Of a DNA stretch of 64,000 bases, positions 45,131-52,213 are shown in pieces (within the stretch, counting starts at the first letter, position 1; every line of letters starts with the position of its first letter). The notes under the pieces are model-generated. The model was given only the letters and a program-made list of their open reading frames with translations. It ran no database searches and had not been told where the DNA came from. The DNA is taken from NCBI GenBank assembly GCA_965659595.1, contig CBFHWN010000006.1, positions 1 through 64,000 on the forward strand. The letters run 5' to 3'. Source of the stretch: Casp-actino8 sp965659595. GTDB lineage: Bacteria; Actinomycetota; Acidimicrobiia; Acidimicrobiales; Ilumatobacteraceae. The position numbers and the translations under genes are program-made.

Positions 45131-46243
45131 ATAGAACGCTCCGGTCGTCTGACCATCAGCGACACGGGAGCCCGGAGTCAGATGTGCGAACGGACCCACG
45201 TGACAGTTGGATCCGATATGCGCATCGTGGGCGACGGTGTTCTCGACCGTCGACCGGTCGCCCACTGTGGTGTCGACGAGGCGAGTGTTGGGGCCGATCT
45301 CGCATCCGTCGCCGAGAGTCGTCCGGCCCTGCAGGATCGTGCCGGGGAAGAGAGTGACGTCGCGGCCGATCGACACCGTGGTGTCGACGAAGGTCTGCCG
45401 CGGGTCGAGCATGGTGACTCCGTTCAGGAGCCAATGGCGATTGATACGAGATCGCAGTTCACGTTCGGCGAGGGCCAACTGCCAGCGATCGTTGACGCCG
45501 AGCGTCTCGGCCGGATCGGCGGTGACGGCCCCGACCTGATGGCCCATTCCGGCCAGTGAGGCCACGACGTCGGTGAGGTAGTACTCGGCCTGCGAGTTGT
45601 GCGGCGAGAGGCGACGCAGGGCCGGGCCGAGGAGGTCGCGTCGGAAGGCGAAGATGCCAGTGTTGATCTCGGTGATGGCCCGTTCTTCGGGTGACGCGTC
45701 GCGTTGTTCGACGATTCGCAGCACCCGCTTCGTTTTCGGGTCGCGCACGATGCGCCCGTATCCGGCCGCTCCTCCGGGAGCCCCGGCCAGGTCGGCCACG
45801 AGAACCGTGGCGCCGAAGCCATTGGCCTCGTGGTGGCTCACCAGATCGTCGATGGTCTCGGGACGCAGCAACGGCGTGTCACCCGTGAGCACCAGCACCG
45901 TGGACGTGTCGTCGAGATCAGGAGATGTCAGGGTTCGATCACGAGCATCGAGAGCATCGAGAGAATCGAGTCCCACCAAGGTGGCATCACCAGTGCCGCG
46001 TTGGACGGCCTGTTCGGCGAACAGCATGTGGGCCCAGTCGGGGGTGTCGTCGACCACTCGCTTGGTGACTCGCTCGCTGCCGTGGCCGACCACCACGACT
46101 GTGTGGGCCGGTCGAACCATCGACAGCGAATGCACCACGTGCATCACGAGCGGCCGTCCGCAGATGAGATGCAAAGGCTTGGGTCGGGTCGACCGCATCC
46201 GGGTCCCTTCACCGGCGGCCAGGATGAGCGCGTTCACGGGCAC
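45119..46243 (-). CDS. glmU: GlmU uridyltransferase domain, acetyltransferase region truncated
   Basis: The N-terminal UDP-N-acetylglucosamine pyrophosphorylase domain is complete: LILAAGEGTRMRSTRPKPLH, VLVLTGDTPLLRP, GAAGYGRIVRD and EINTGIFAFRRD, followed by the linker ending TMLDPRQTFVD. Only about four turns of the left-handed beta helix remain; the 374-residue chain stops at GAFYSSE. Normal GlmU is 450-490 residues, and the missing part holds the acetyl-CoA site and catalytic His. So this protein should make UDP-GlcNAc from GlcNAc-1-phosphate but not acetylate glucosamine-1-phosphate. Its start is a GTG at 46243. Confidence 0.88.
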   Translation of the reverse strand: MPVNALILAAGEGTRMRSTRPKPLHLICGRPLVMHVVHSLSMVRPAHTVVVVGHGSERVTKRVVDDTPDWAHMLFAEQAVQRGTGDATLVGLDSLDALDARDRTLTSPDLDDTSTVLVLTGDTPLLRPETIDDLVSHHEANGFGATVLVADLAGAPGGAAGYGRIVRDPKTKRVLRIVEQRDASPEERAITEINTGIFAFRRDLLGPALRRLSPHNSQAEYYLTDVVASLAGMGHQVGAVTADPAETLGVNDRWQLALAERELRSRINRHWLLNGVTMLDPRQTFVDTTVSIGRDVTLFPGTILQGRTTLGDGCEIGPNTRLVDTTVGDRSTVENTVAHDAHIGSNCHVGPFAHLTPGSRVADGQTTGAFYSSE

Positions 46244-46296
46244 CGACTAGAGATACCACGAGGGGAAGTCTCGGCCCAGGCTTCCCAGGGATTCTC

Positions 46297-46371
46297 TGGC
46301 TCCGGGGAGAGGGCTCGAACCCCTATTCGCGGAATCAAAATCCGCTGTCCTACCGATTGAACGACCCCGGA
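46297..46371 (-). tRNA. tRNA-Gln (UUG)
   Basis: On the minus strand the acceptor stem is TCCGGGG with CCCCGGA, the anticodon stem GCGGA/TCCGC encloses loop TTTTGAT with anticodon TTG, and the T arm contains GGTTCGAGCC. The encoded CCA end is present (46297-46299). It lies just upstream of glmU. Confidence 0.95.
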
Positions 46372-46385
46372 ATGTGCCGTCAGGC

Positions 46386-46505
46386 TAGTGATCAGGCTAC
46401 TGACCAGATCTACTGCTCGATCTACTGCTCGATCTACTGCTCGACCTACCGTTCGACCTACCGTTCGACCTCCCATTCGACCTCCCATTCGACCTCTGGC
46501 TCGAC
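46386..46505. repeat. 12-bp minisatellite, about ten units
   Basis: Ten consecutive 12-bp units fill most of the gap between tRNA-Gln and the bS22 gene. The central units run CTACTGCTCGAT twice, CTACTGCTCGAC, CTACCGTTCGAC twice, CTCCCATTCGAC twice and CTCTGGCTCGAC; two degenerate units precede them. Neighbouring units are often identical, so the array expanded by local duplication. No spacers, so it is not a CRISPR array. Confidence 0.9.
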
Positions 46506-46514
46506 TCTCGGGCG

Positions 46515-46543
46515 TTGGCTCGGACCTGCACCGTGGCTAACCT
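46515..46543 (+). promoter_or_regulatory. Predicted promoter of the bS22 gene
   Basis: TTGGCT (46515-46520) and TAACCT (46538-46543) are separated by exactly 17 bp and lie 29 bp before the bS22 start. The promoter follows directly on the 12-bp repeat array. Confidence 0.5.
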
Positions 46544-46572
46544 CGGCACTTCAGTCTTTCGAGAGGTTCTCC

Positions 46573-46665
46573 ATGGGTTCGTTGATCAAGAAGCGACGCA
46601 AGCGGATGCGCAAGAAGAAGCACAAGAAGATGCTTCGCCGCACGCGTCACCAGCGACGCAAGTAA
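46573..46665 (+). CDS. Small ribosomal subunit protein bS22
   Basis: A 30-codon gene encodes a protein starting MGSLIKKRRKRMRKKKHKK and ending RRTRHQRRK; 19 of its 30 residues are Lys or Arg. It is nearly identical to the mycobacterial bS22 micro-protein (33 residues, AURKAIP1/COX24 domain), which binds 16S rRNA. A GAGAGG site precedes the ATG and a good promoter lies upstream. Its stop abuts the ispE stop with no gap. Confidence 0.92.
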   Translation: MGSLIKKRRKRMRKKKHKKMLRRTRHQRRK

Positions 46666-47457
46666 TCACTGGTAGTTCGTCACCACCACGGTCGCCTCGG
46701 GTAATCGTGGTGAGATCGAGTCGTGATCACCGATCACGAACCACGTCGCACCGCTCCCCGCCAGAGTCGGAGGATGTCCGACCTCGCGAGTGATCCTCGA
46801 CTTCCACTCGACGAGCTCGGGCTCGACCACGAGGGCCGCCCGCTCGAGGTCGTTCACAGGATCGTCCACGTGCTGGTCCACGTCTGACTGTGGGGCGGTG
46901 GAGCCCGGAACATTCAGTTCATCCCAGGCGCGGTAGACCGCCGGAGTGCTCACCGAGAACGGCGGCACGACGAGCGTGACATTGCCGGGGTCGCCAGGAA
47001 TTGCTTCGACGATCTCTCCGATGCCGCGGACCCGAGCCCGACCGTGGCCCGACAGGCAGAAAGCCACATCGGCACCAATGCGAGCCGCTAGGTCGAGATC
47101 GGTCACGCCGGCCCACCGAAGAATTGCCGCCGCATCGGCTGATCCGCCCCCGAGCCCGCCGCCGTGCGGAATGTTCTTCGTCACGATCACCTCGGCTGAG
47201 CGCCCGGCAACTTGGAGGGCCCTTGACACGAGATCGGTGCCCGACGTTCCGTCGAGTCCGGCCGAAAAGCGTCCGACGTACTCGACGCGACTTTCGGAAC
47301 CGGGTGGGAGTTCAGTGATGTGCAAGACGTCGTGGAGATCGAGCGTCGTCATGACGGCGTCGATGAGGTGAAAGCCCCGGAACGGGTCGCGATCGCAGAT
47401 GCCGGTGACGCGCAGGCTGAAGGTGAGCTTGGCTGGAGCGTGCAGTACCTCGGTCAC
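46666..47457 (-). CDS. ispE: 4-diphosphocytidyl-2-C-methyl-D-erythritol kinase
   Basis: IspE phosphorylates CDP-methylerythritol in the MEP pathway to isoprenoids. The 263-residue GHMP kinase has HAPAKLTFSLRVTG, the ATP loop KNIPHGGGLGGGSADAAAI and a C-terminal LAGSGATWFVIGD. It is slightly shorter than typical (about 285-310). Its start overlaps the rsmA stop (ATGA), the usual actinobacterial rsmA-ispE order. Confidence 0.92.
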   Translation of the reverse strand: MTEVLHAPAKLTFSLRVTGICDRDPFRGFHLIDAVMTTLDLHDVLHITELPPGSESRVEYVGRFSAGLDGTSGTDLVSRALQVAGRSAEVIVTKNIPHGGGLGGGSADAAAILRWAGVTDLDLAARIGADVAFCLSGHGRARVRGIGEIVEAIPGDPGNVTLVVPPFSVSTPAVYRAWDELNVPGSTAPQSDVDQHVDDPVNDLERAALVVEPELVEWKSRITREVGHPPTLAGSGATWFVIGDHDSISPRLPEATVVVTNYQ

Positions 47458-48290
47458 GGCTTGCCCCTCGTCACTGCGTCGGTCAACCGTCCCCAGTCGT
47501 ACACCGACAGTTCTTCGGGACGTCGGGTCGGATCGATCTCGGCGGACGAGAACGCATCCTCGTTCACCAAGCCATTCAGGGACCTGCGCAACATCTTGCG
47601 ACGTTGACCGAACGCTGTTCTCACCAAGGTGAACAGTGTCGAACGATCCACGTTCACCGCTGGCTCGTCACGTCGGGTGATCTCGATGATCGCTGACGTC
47701 ACCTTGGGCCGAGGCACGAACACGGTCGGCGGTACGTCTCCCAGAAGTCGGGCCGTCGCCCAATACGCCACCTTCACGCTGACCGCCCCGTATTCGGACG
47801 ATCCAGGCGGGGCGGCCAGACGCTGCGCCACCTCCTTTTGCACCATCACCACGAAACGACGAATCCGGGGGACATCGTCGAGAAGATCGGCGACCAAGGG
47901 AGTCGCCACGTTGTACGGAAGATTGGCGACGACGGTCAAAGGAGCATCCTGAGGTTCGAGTGTGTTCCAGTCGACATCTCGTGCGTCGGCCTCGATCACG
48001 TGAACCCGGTCGGCGTGTTCTGATTGGGCGACCACATCGCGCAGAACCGGCGCGACACCGTGATCGACTTCGATCGCCGTCACGTGAGCGCCGGTCTCGG
48101 CGAGGGCAAGAGTGAGCGATCCGAATCCGGCACCGATCTCGACCACCTGATCACCCGGACCAACGCCGGACAGCCGTGCGATTCGCCGGACCGTGTTCGG
48201 ATCGGCCACGAAGTTTTGACCAAACGCTCGACGCGGTGACAGTCCGTGACTCTCCAGCAACTCGACGATGTCACGACGTGAGTGAGTCAT
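47454..48290 (-). CDS. rsmA: 16S rRNA dimethyladenosine transferase
   Basis: RsmA (KsgA) dimethylates two adjacent adenines near the 3' end of 16S rRNA. The 278-residue protein has RRAFGQNFVADPNTVRRI, SAM motif EIGAGFGSLTLALAE and the catalytic NLPYNVATPLV. It lies between a DPBB-type membrane protein and ispE. Two 16-bp tandem units cover its start codon. Confidence 0.95.
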   Translation of the reverse strand: MTHSRRDIVELLESHGLSPRRAFGQNFVADPNTVRRIARLSGVGPGDQVVEIGAGFGSLTLALAETGAHVTAIEVDHGVAPVLRDVVAQSEHADRVHVIEADARDVDWNTLEPQDAPLTVVANLPYNVATPLVADLLDDVPRIRRFVVMVQKEVAQRLAAPPGSSEYGAVSVKVAYWATARLLGDVPPTVFVPRPKVTSAIIEITRRDEPAVNVDRSTLFTLVRTAFGQRRKMLRRSLNGLVNEDAFSSAEIDPTRRPEELSVYDWGRLTDAVTRGKP

Positions 48291-48317
48291 GGATATTCCG
48301 TGTCATGTATTTCCCGT
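48286..48317. repeat. 16-bp tandem duplication at the rsmA start
   Basis: GTCATGGATATTCCGT (48286-48301) and GTCATGTATTTCCCGT (48302-48317) are adjacent units with three mismatches, followed by a partial third unit (GTCACGAG). The first unit contains the rsmA start codon on the minus strand. Confidence 0.65.
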
Positions 48318-48325
48318 GTCACGAG

Positions 48326-48859
48326 TCAGAACTGAATTTCGACCGGAATGGGAGCGTCCACCAGATCGGCCAGATCGAGGAACACGTCGGTGTGGACGAT
48401 GATCGTGTTCCCGCCACCCAGCGACTCGATCGACACGTTGTCGCACACGATCGTGCGCGCATTGTTGAGATTCGTGACCGTCACTTTGGCTCCGAGGAGT
48501 GCGTGTGGTGTGGCACACGGGATCAGCCCAAGGGTTTGCGGCCAGCGCACGAAACTGGCCTGACCGGAAATCACCGTTCCGGCCGGCGGGGTGGGCACGT
48601 TCACGGTGATGATTTCGGGAGCTTTGTCGACATTGCCCCCGGGCAGAAACGCCGGTGTCGCCGAGGACGAGTCCTGCGTGATGTCGTTCACGACTCCAGC
48701 CGGACTGGTGGACGACTCCGACGTGTCGTCGCCGCGAGATGCCACCGAGATGATCACGGCCAACAACGTGACGACGATCGCCAGCGCGATACGACGACGC
48801 TGGACGTAGTTGGCCCCCGATCGTCGATCGTCTGGAAGTGGCGCATAGCCCGGAATCAC
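48326..48859 (-). CDS. Membrane-anchored protein with RlpA/DPBB-like domain
   Basis: This 177-residue protein has a short cytoplasmic N-terminus, one membrane helix (residues 24-41) and a Ser/Thr-rich linker. The C-terminal domain, with GQASFVRW, ATPHALLGAKVTVTNLNNAR and LADLVDAPIPVEI, resembles the double-psi beta-barrel of RlpA-type cell-wall proteins. In mycobacteria the peptidoglycan-acting RpfB sits at this spot between tatD and ksgA, so a wall role is plausible but inferred. The hexamer TAGCCT (48866-48871) ends 6 nt before the GTG start. Confidence 0.6.
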   Translation of the reverse strand: MIPGYAPLPDDRRSGANYVQRRRIALAIVVTLLAVIISVASRGDDTSESSTSPAGVVNDITQDSSSATPAFLPGGNVDKAPEIITVNVPTPPAGTVISGQASFVRWPQTLGLIPCATPHALLGAKVTVTNLNNARTIVCDNVSIESLGGGNTIIVHTDVFLDLADLVDAPIPVEIQF

Positions 48860-48895
48860 GACGTCAGGCTACGGAACGAAGGGTGGCTCTGCGTG

Positions 48896-49681
48896 TCAGG
48901 TGGTGAGACCCGGAAACGCTCGAGTCGCGTTGTTCGACGTGAGCTCAGCCAACGTCTCAGGTGTCACATCGCGGAGTCGAGCCACGTGCTCGCCGACGTC
49001 GACCACATAGGCCGGACGATTGGGTCGACCTCGGTGAGGAACCGGCGCGAGATACGGACTGTCGGTCTCCACGAGCAGTCGATCGTCGGGGCACATCGTC
49101 GCCGCATCGGCAACGTCGGTTGCGTTTTTGAAGGTGACGATGCCCGAGAAACTCAGGAACGCTCCTAGATCGAGACACTTCGCAGCCTCGTCAGGCCCGC
49201 CAGTGAAGCAGTGGAAGATCGTTCTCTCCGGGACACCTTCGGCGGTGAGAACGTCCCAGGTGTCGGACCATGCATCGCGTGTGTGGATGACGAGTGGCAG
49301 CGAGTGCTGGTGGGCGAGTGCGATCTGTTGTGCGAACACGTCACGCTGTGCATCACGAGGCGAGTGGTCGTAGTAGTAATCGAGCCCCGCTTCGCCCAGA
49401 GCCACGAGACGTGGCGTGTCACTCTGATTGGCAAGTGTCTCGTCGATGAGTCGGGTGATCTCTTCGATGCCGTGAACTGCTTCGTGGGGATGCAAGCCGA
49501 TCGTGGCCCACACGTCGTCGTGCCGAGACGCGATGTCGAGACACACTCGTGATGACGCGACATCGCAGCCCACGGTCACGAATCGGGTCACACCTCGGGC
49601 ACGGGCCGCCTCGAGAACCTCGTCAGTGCTCTCGGGATACCGATCGTCCTCGAGATGACAGTGTGTGTCGGTCCAGGTCAT
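48896..49681 (-). CDS. tatD: TatD family metal-dependent deoxyribonuclease
   Basis: This 261-residue amidohydrolase-fold nuclease has WTDTHCHLEDDRY at the N-terminus, GEAGLDYYYD in the middle and LLVETDSPYLAPVPHRGRPN near the end. TatD enzymes act as 3'-5' exonucleases in DNA repair or turnover. It follows metG by 31 bp, as in many actinobacteria; that short gap is a 12-bp repeat. Confidence 0.93.
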   Translation of the reverse strand: MTWTDTHCHLEDDRYPESTDEVLEAARARGVTRFVTVGCDVASSRVCLDIASRHDDVWATIGLHPHEAVHGIEEITRLIDETLANQSDTPRLVALGEAGLDYYYDHSPRDAQRDVFAQQIALAHQHSLPLVIHTRDAWSDTWDVLTAEGVPERTIFHCFTGGPDEAAKCLDLGAFLSFSGIVTFKNATDVADAATMCPDDRLLVETDSPYLAPVPHRGRPNRPAYVVDVGEHVARLRDVTPETLAELTSNNATRAFPGLTT

Positions 49682-49728
49682 GGGTATGTCACTGGGTATT
49701 TCACTGGATATTTCACGTGAGATTTCTT
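49681..49728. repeat. 12-bp tandem repeat between metG and tatD
   Basis: Four units, TGGGTATGTCAC, TGGGTATTTCAC, TGGATATTTCAC and the degenerate GTGAGATTTCTT, span from the tatD start codon back into the metG 3' end. In the metG frame each complete unit carries a TGA, so three in-frame stops are spaced 12 bp apart. Confidence 0.8.
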
Positions 49729-51326
49729 CGCGGGAACAACGGATCGCCCTTCACGACGGTCACGCCGCCCGGGTACTGACCCCACGCCACGTCGACGGGC
49801 ACGCGACGATCGTCGACGTTCGCTTGCCCGGCCTCGACCATGCCAATTCGCTCCCACACGGCCTGGGCGGTTCGCGGAATCGCCGGCGAGGCGAGGATCG
49901 CCACGATGCGCAACGCTTCGAGTGCGTCACCCATCACGGTGTCGACGGCCGGACCGGGTTCGGCCTTCCACGGCTCGTTGGTCTCGAGGTAGGCGTTGGT
50001 CGCACGAATGAGTTGCCAGGTGGCTTCGAGTGCACGACTCGGTTGCACGTCGGCCCAACGGGAGATCGTTTCGTCGACGGCAGTGCGTGCCGCGGCAGCA
50101 AGAGGTGAATCAGGAGCCGGCTTGGGTCCGATGCCGTCGCACTTCTTGCCGACGACGGTGGCGACACGACTCAGCAAGTTGCCGAGGTTGTTCGCGAGGT
50201 CGGCGTTGTAGCGACCGATGAGACCTTCATAGGTGAAGTCGCCATCGGCGCCATAGGGCGTCTCGGCCAACACGTAGTACCGGAACCCGTCGACACCGAC
50301 ACCCAATTGATCTCTGGCGCCGCCGCCGTCAGAGGCTGAATCCTCGATCAGGTCGAGCGGATTGACCACGTTGCCGGTGGTCTTCGACATCTTCTCGCCG
50401 CCGACGAGCAACCAGCCGCCGACGGCCCAACCGGCCGGGGGCTCGATACCGGCCGACATGAGCATGGCCGGCCAATACACGCAGTGGAAGCGGATGATGT
50501 CCTTGCCGATGAGGTGGTAATTCACCGGCCAACGACGGTTGAAAAGTGATTCAGGGTCTTGGGATTCCGCGTCGCCGTAGCCCAGTGCCGTGATGTAGTT
50601 GCTGAGGGCGTCGAACCAGACATACGTGATGTGCTTGTCGTCCCAGGGGAGCGGGATACCCCACGAGAAACTCGTGCGGCTGATACTGAAGTCGAGAAGA
50701 CCCTGCTTGATGAAGCCGATGACCTCGTTCATGCGATAGTCGGGAACGATCGCACCCGGGTGGTCGGCGTACCACTGCAAGAGTCGGTCGCCGTAACGAG
50801 ACAGACGGAAGAAGTAGTTCTCCTCTTCCACCTGTTCGACCGGCTTCTTGTGGATCGGGCAGTTCCCGTTTTCGAGGTCGTCGTCGACGTAGTAGGCCTC
50901 GCACGGCACGCAGTACAGGCCGCGGTAAGTATCGAGTTCGATGTCGCCGTTGTCGAAGCAGGCTTGTAGAAGTTTCTGCACACCACGCCGATGGCGATCT
51001 TCGGTCGTGCGAATGAAGTCGTCGTAGCGAATGTCGAGTCGTTCCCAGGCGTCGGCGAAGAGCGGGGCGATCGAGTCGGCGAATTGCTGAGGAGCCATGC
51101 CAGCGGCGTCGGCGGCTTGCTGGATCTTGAGACCGTGTTCGTCGGTGCCGGTCAGATAGTGAACGTCGTCGCCTTGAAGACGATGCCAGCGACACAGGGC
51201 GTCGCCGACGATCGTGGTGTAGGCGTGCCCGAGGTGAGGCTTGGCGTTGACGTAGTAGATGGGCGTCGTCGCGTAGAAGCTCGGAGAACCGAGGGGACTC
51301 GAAGAATCTGAACGGTGATCGACCAC
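49713..51326 (-). CDS. metG: Methionyl-tRNA synthetase
   Basis: The 537-residue class I synthetase charges tRNA-Met. It has YYVNAKPHLGHAYTT (HIGH-type motif), a zinc knuckle with YCVPCEAYY and GNCPIH, and KMSKTTGNVVNP. After that loop there is an extra Gly/Asp-rich insert (roughly ASDGGGARDQ) before GVDGFRYYVL that I do not recall in standard enzymes. The start is a GTG at 51326; the hexamer TAACCT (51334-51339) ends 7 nt upstream. Confidence 0.95.
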   Translation of the reverse strand: MVDHRSDSSSPLGSPSFYATTPIYYVNAKPHLGHAYTTIVGDALCRWHRLQGDDVHYLTGTDEHGLKIQQAADAAGMAPQQFADSIAPLFADAWERLDIRYDDFIRTTEDRHRRGVQKLLQACFDNGDIELDTYRGLYCVPCEAYYVDDDLENGNCPIHKKPVEQVEEENYFFRLSRYGDRLLQWYADHPGAIVPDYRMNEVIGFIKQGLLDFSISRTSFSWGIPLPWDDKHITYVWFDALSNYITALGYGDAESQDPESLFNRRWPVNYHLIGKDIIRFHCVYWPAMLMSAGIEPPAGWAVGGWLLVGGEKMSKTTGNVVNPLDLIEDSASDGGGARDQLGVGVDGFRYYVLAETPYGADGDFTYEGLIGRYNADLANNLGNLLSRVATVVGKKCDGIGPKPAPDSPLAAAARTAVDETISRWADVQPSRALEATWQLIRATNAYLETNEPWKAEPGPAVDTVMGDALEALRIVAILASPAIPRTAQAVWERIGMVEAGQANVDDRRVPVDVAWGQYPGGVTVVKGDPLFPRRNLT

Positions 51327-51361
51327 GTCGGCCAGGTTACGGGCTGGTTATGGTCGGTGAC

Positions 51362-52213
51362 ATGGGATTTCCCGGTGATCACGAGTTCGATCGCGCGTTG
51401 AGCATGACGAAGCGAGACGGAGGAGATCATGTCTTCAATTCTCGGATAGCTCCCGGGTGGGACATCTTGGGGAATGCCAATGGTGGCTACCTCATGGCAC
51501 TTGCCGCCCGTGCGATGTCGGAGGTGACCGGGCGGCCTGATTTCTTCACTGTCACGGCGCACTACTTGGCGCCGGCTCCGGTGAGTGCCGCCCGTATCGA
51601 GGTGCGGCCAGTGCGCTCGGGTCGACGTTTCGCCACCGCCACGTCGAGTTTGTTCCTGGTCGATGAGAATCTCGATGAGAAAAGCTCTGGTGGTCGTGAA
51701 TGTCTTCGAGTGATCGCCACGATGGGGGACCTGAGCACTGATCCTGGCGGTCCGACCAAGATGGTGGACTCGCGACCCGACATCACGCCGTGGGACGAAT
51801 GCTCGATGATCTCCGACACCACGATCAACGAGTTCGCCTTCATTCATGATCGACTCGGTACCCGTATCGATCCGCGTGACGCGGTGTTCCGCACTGGCGC
51901 ACCGAGTGGTGAGGGAGTGATGCGCGGCTGGTTCGCCTTCCGCGATGATCGCCCCATCGACTCGTTGGCGCTGCTCTTGGCCTGTGATGCGTTTCCGCCG
52001 GCGGCGTTCAACCTCGACATGCCCACCAACTGGGTGCCGACGGTCGAACTCACTGTTCACGTGCGGGCCATTCCCGTCCCGGGACCGGTCGCTTGTTTCT
52101 TTCGCACTCGGTTCGTGCAGAACGGGCTACTCGAGGCGGATGGTGAGGTGTGGGATCAGGCCGGGACCCTGGTCGCCCAGTCCCGCCAACTCGCCCTCGC
52201 CCCCCGAGCCTGA
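51362..52213 (+). CDS. Acyl-CoA thioesterase, TesB-like double hotdog
   Basis: This 283-residue protein looks like a two-domain acyl-CoA thioesterase: an N-terminal hotdog with ILGNANGGYLMALAARAM and a C-terminal hotdog with WVPTVELTVHVRAIP and ADGEVWDQAGTLVAQSRQLA. I prefer the ATG at 51362 since the hexamer TATGGT (51349-51354) ends 7 nt before it; an ATG at 51350 is in frame. The last 58 bp overlap the convergent DUF222/HNH gene. Confidence 0.8.
   Translation: MGFPGDHEFDRALSMTKRDGGDHVFNSRIAPGWDILGNANGGYLMALAARAMSEVTGRPDFFTVTAHYLAPAPVSAARIEVRPVRSGRRFATATSSLFLVDENLDEKSSGGRECLRVIATMGDLSTDPGGPTKMVDSRPDITPWDECSMISDTTINEFAFIHDRLGTRIDPRDAVFRTGAPSGEGVMRGWFAFRDDRPIDSLALLLACDAFPPAAFNLDMPTNWVPTVELTVHVRAIPVPGPVACFFRTRFVQNGLLEADGEVWDQAGTLVAQSRQLALAPRA

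Noticed and set aside
46234..46488. Repeat protein on the minus strand (Gly/Arg/Val/Asp repeats)
   Set aside because: It is only the translation of the 12-bp repeat array and part of tRNA-Gln, with no ribosome site.
46386..46505. CRISPR-like array
   Set aside because: The 12-bp units are contiguous with no spacers, and no cas gene lies in the window; it is a minisatellite.
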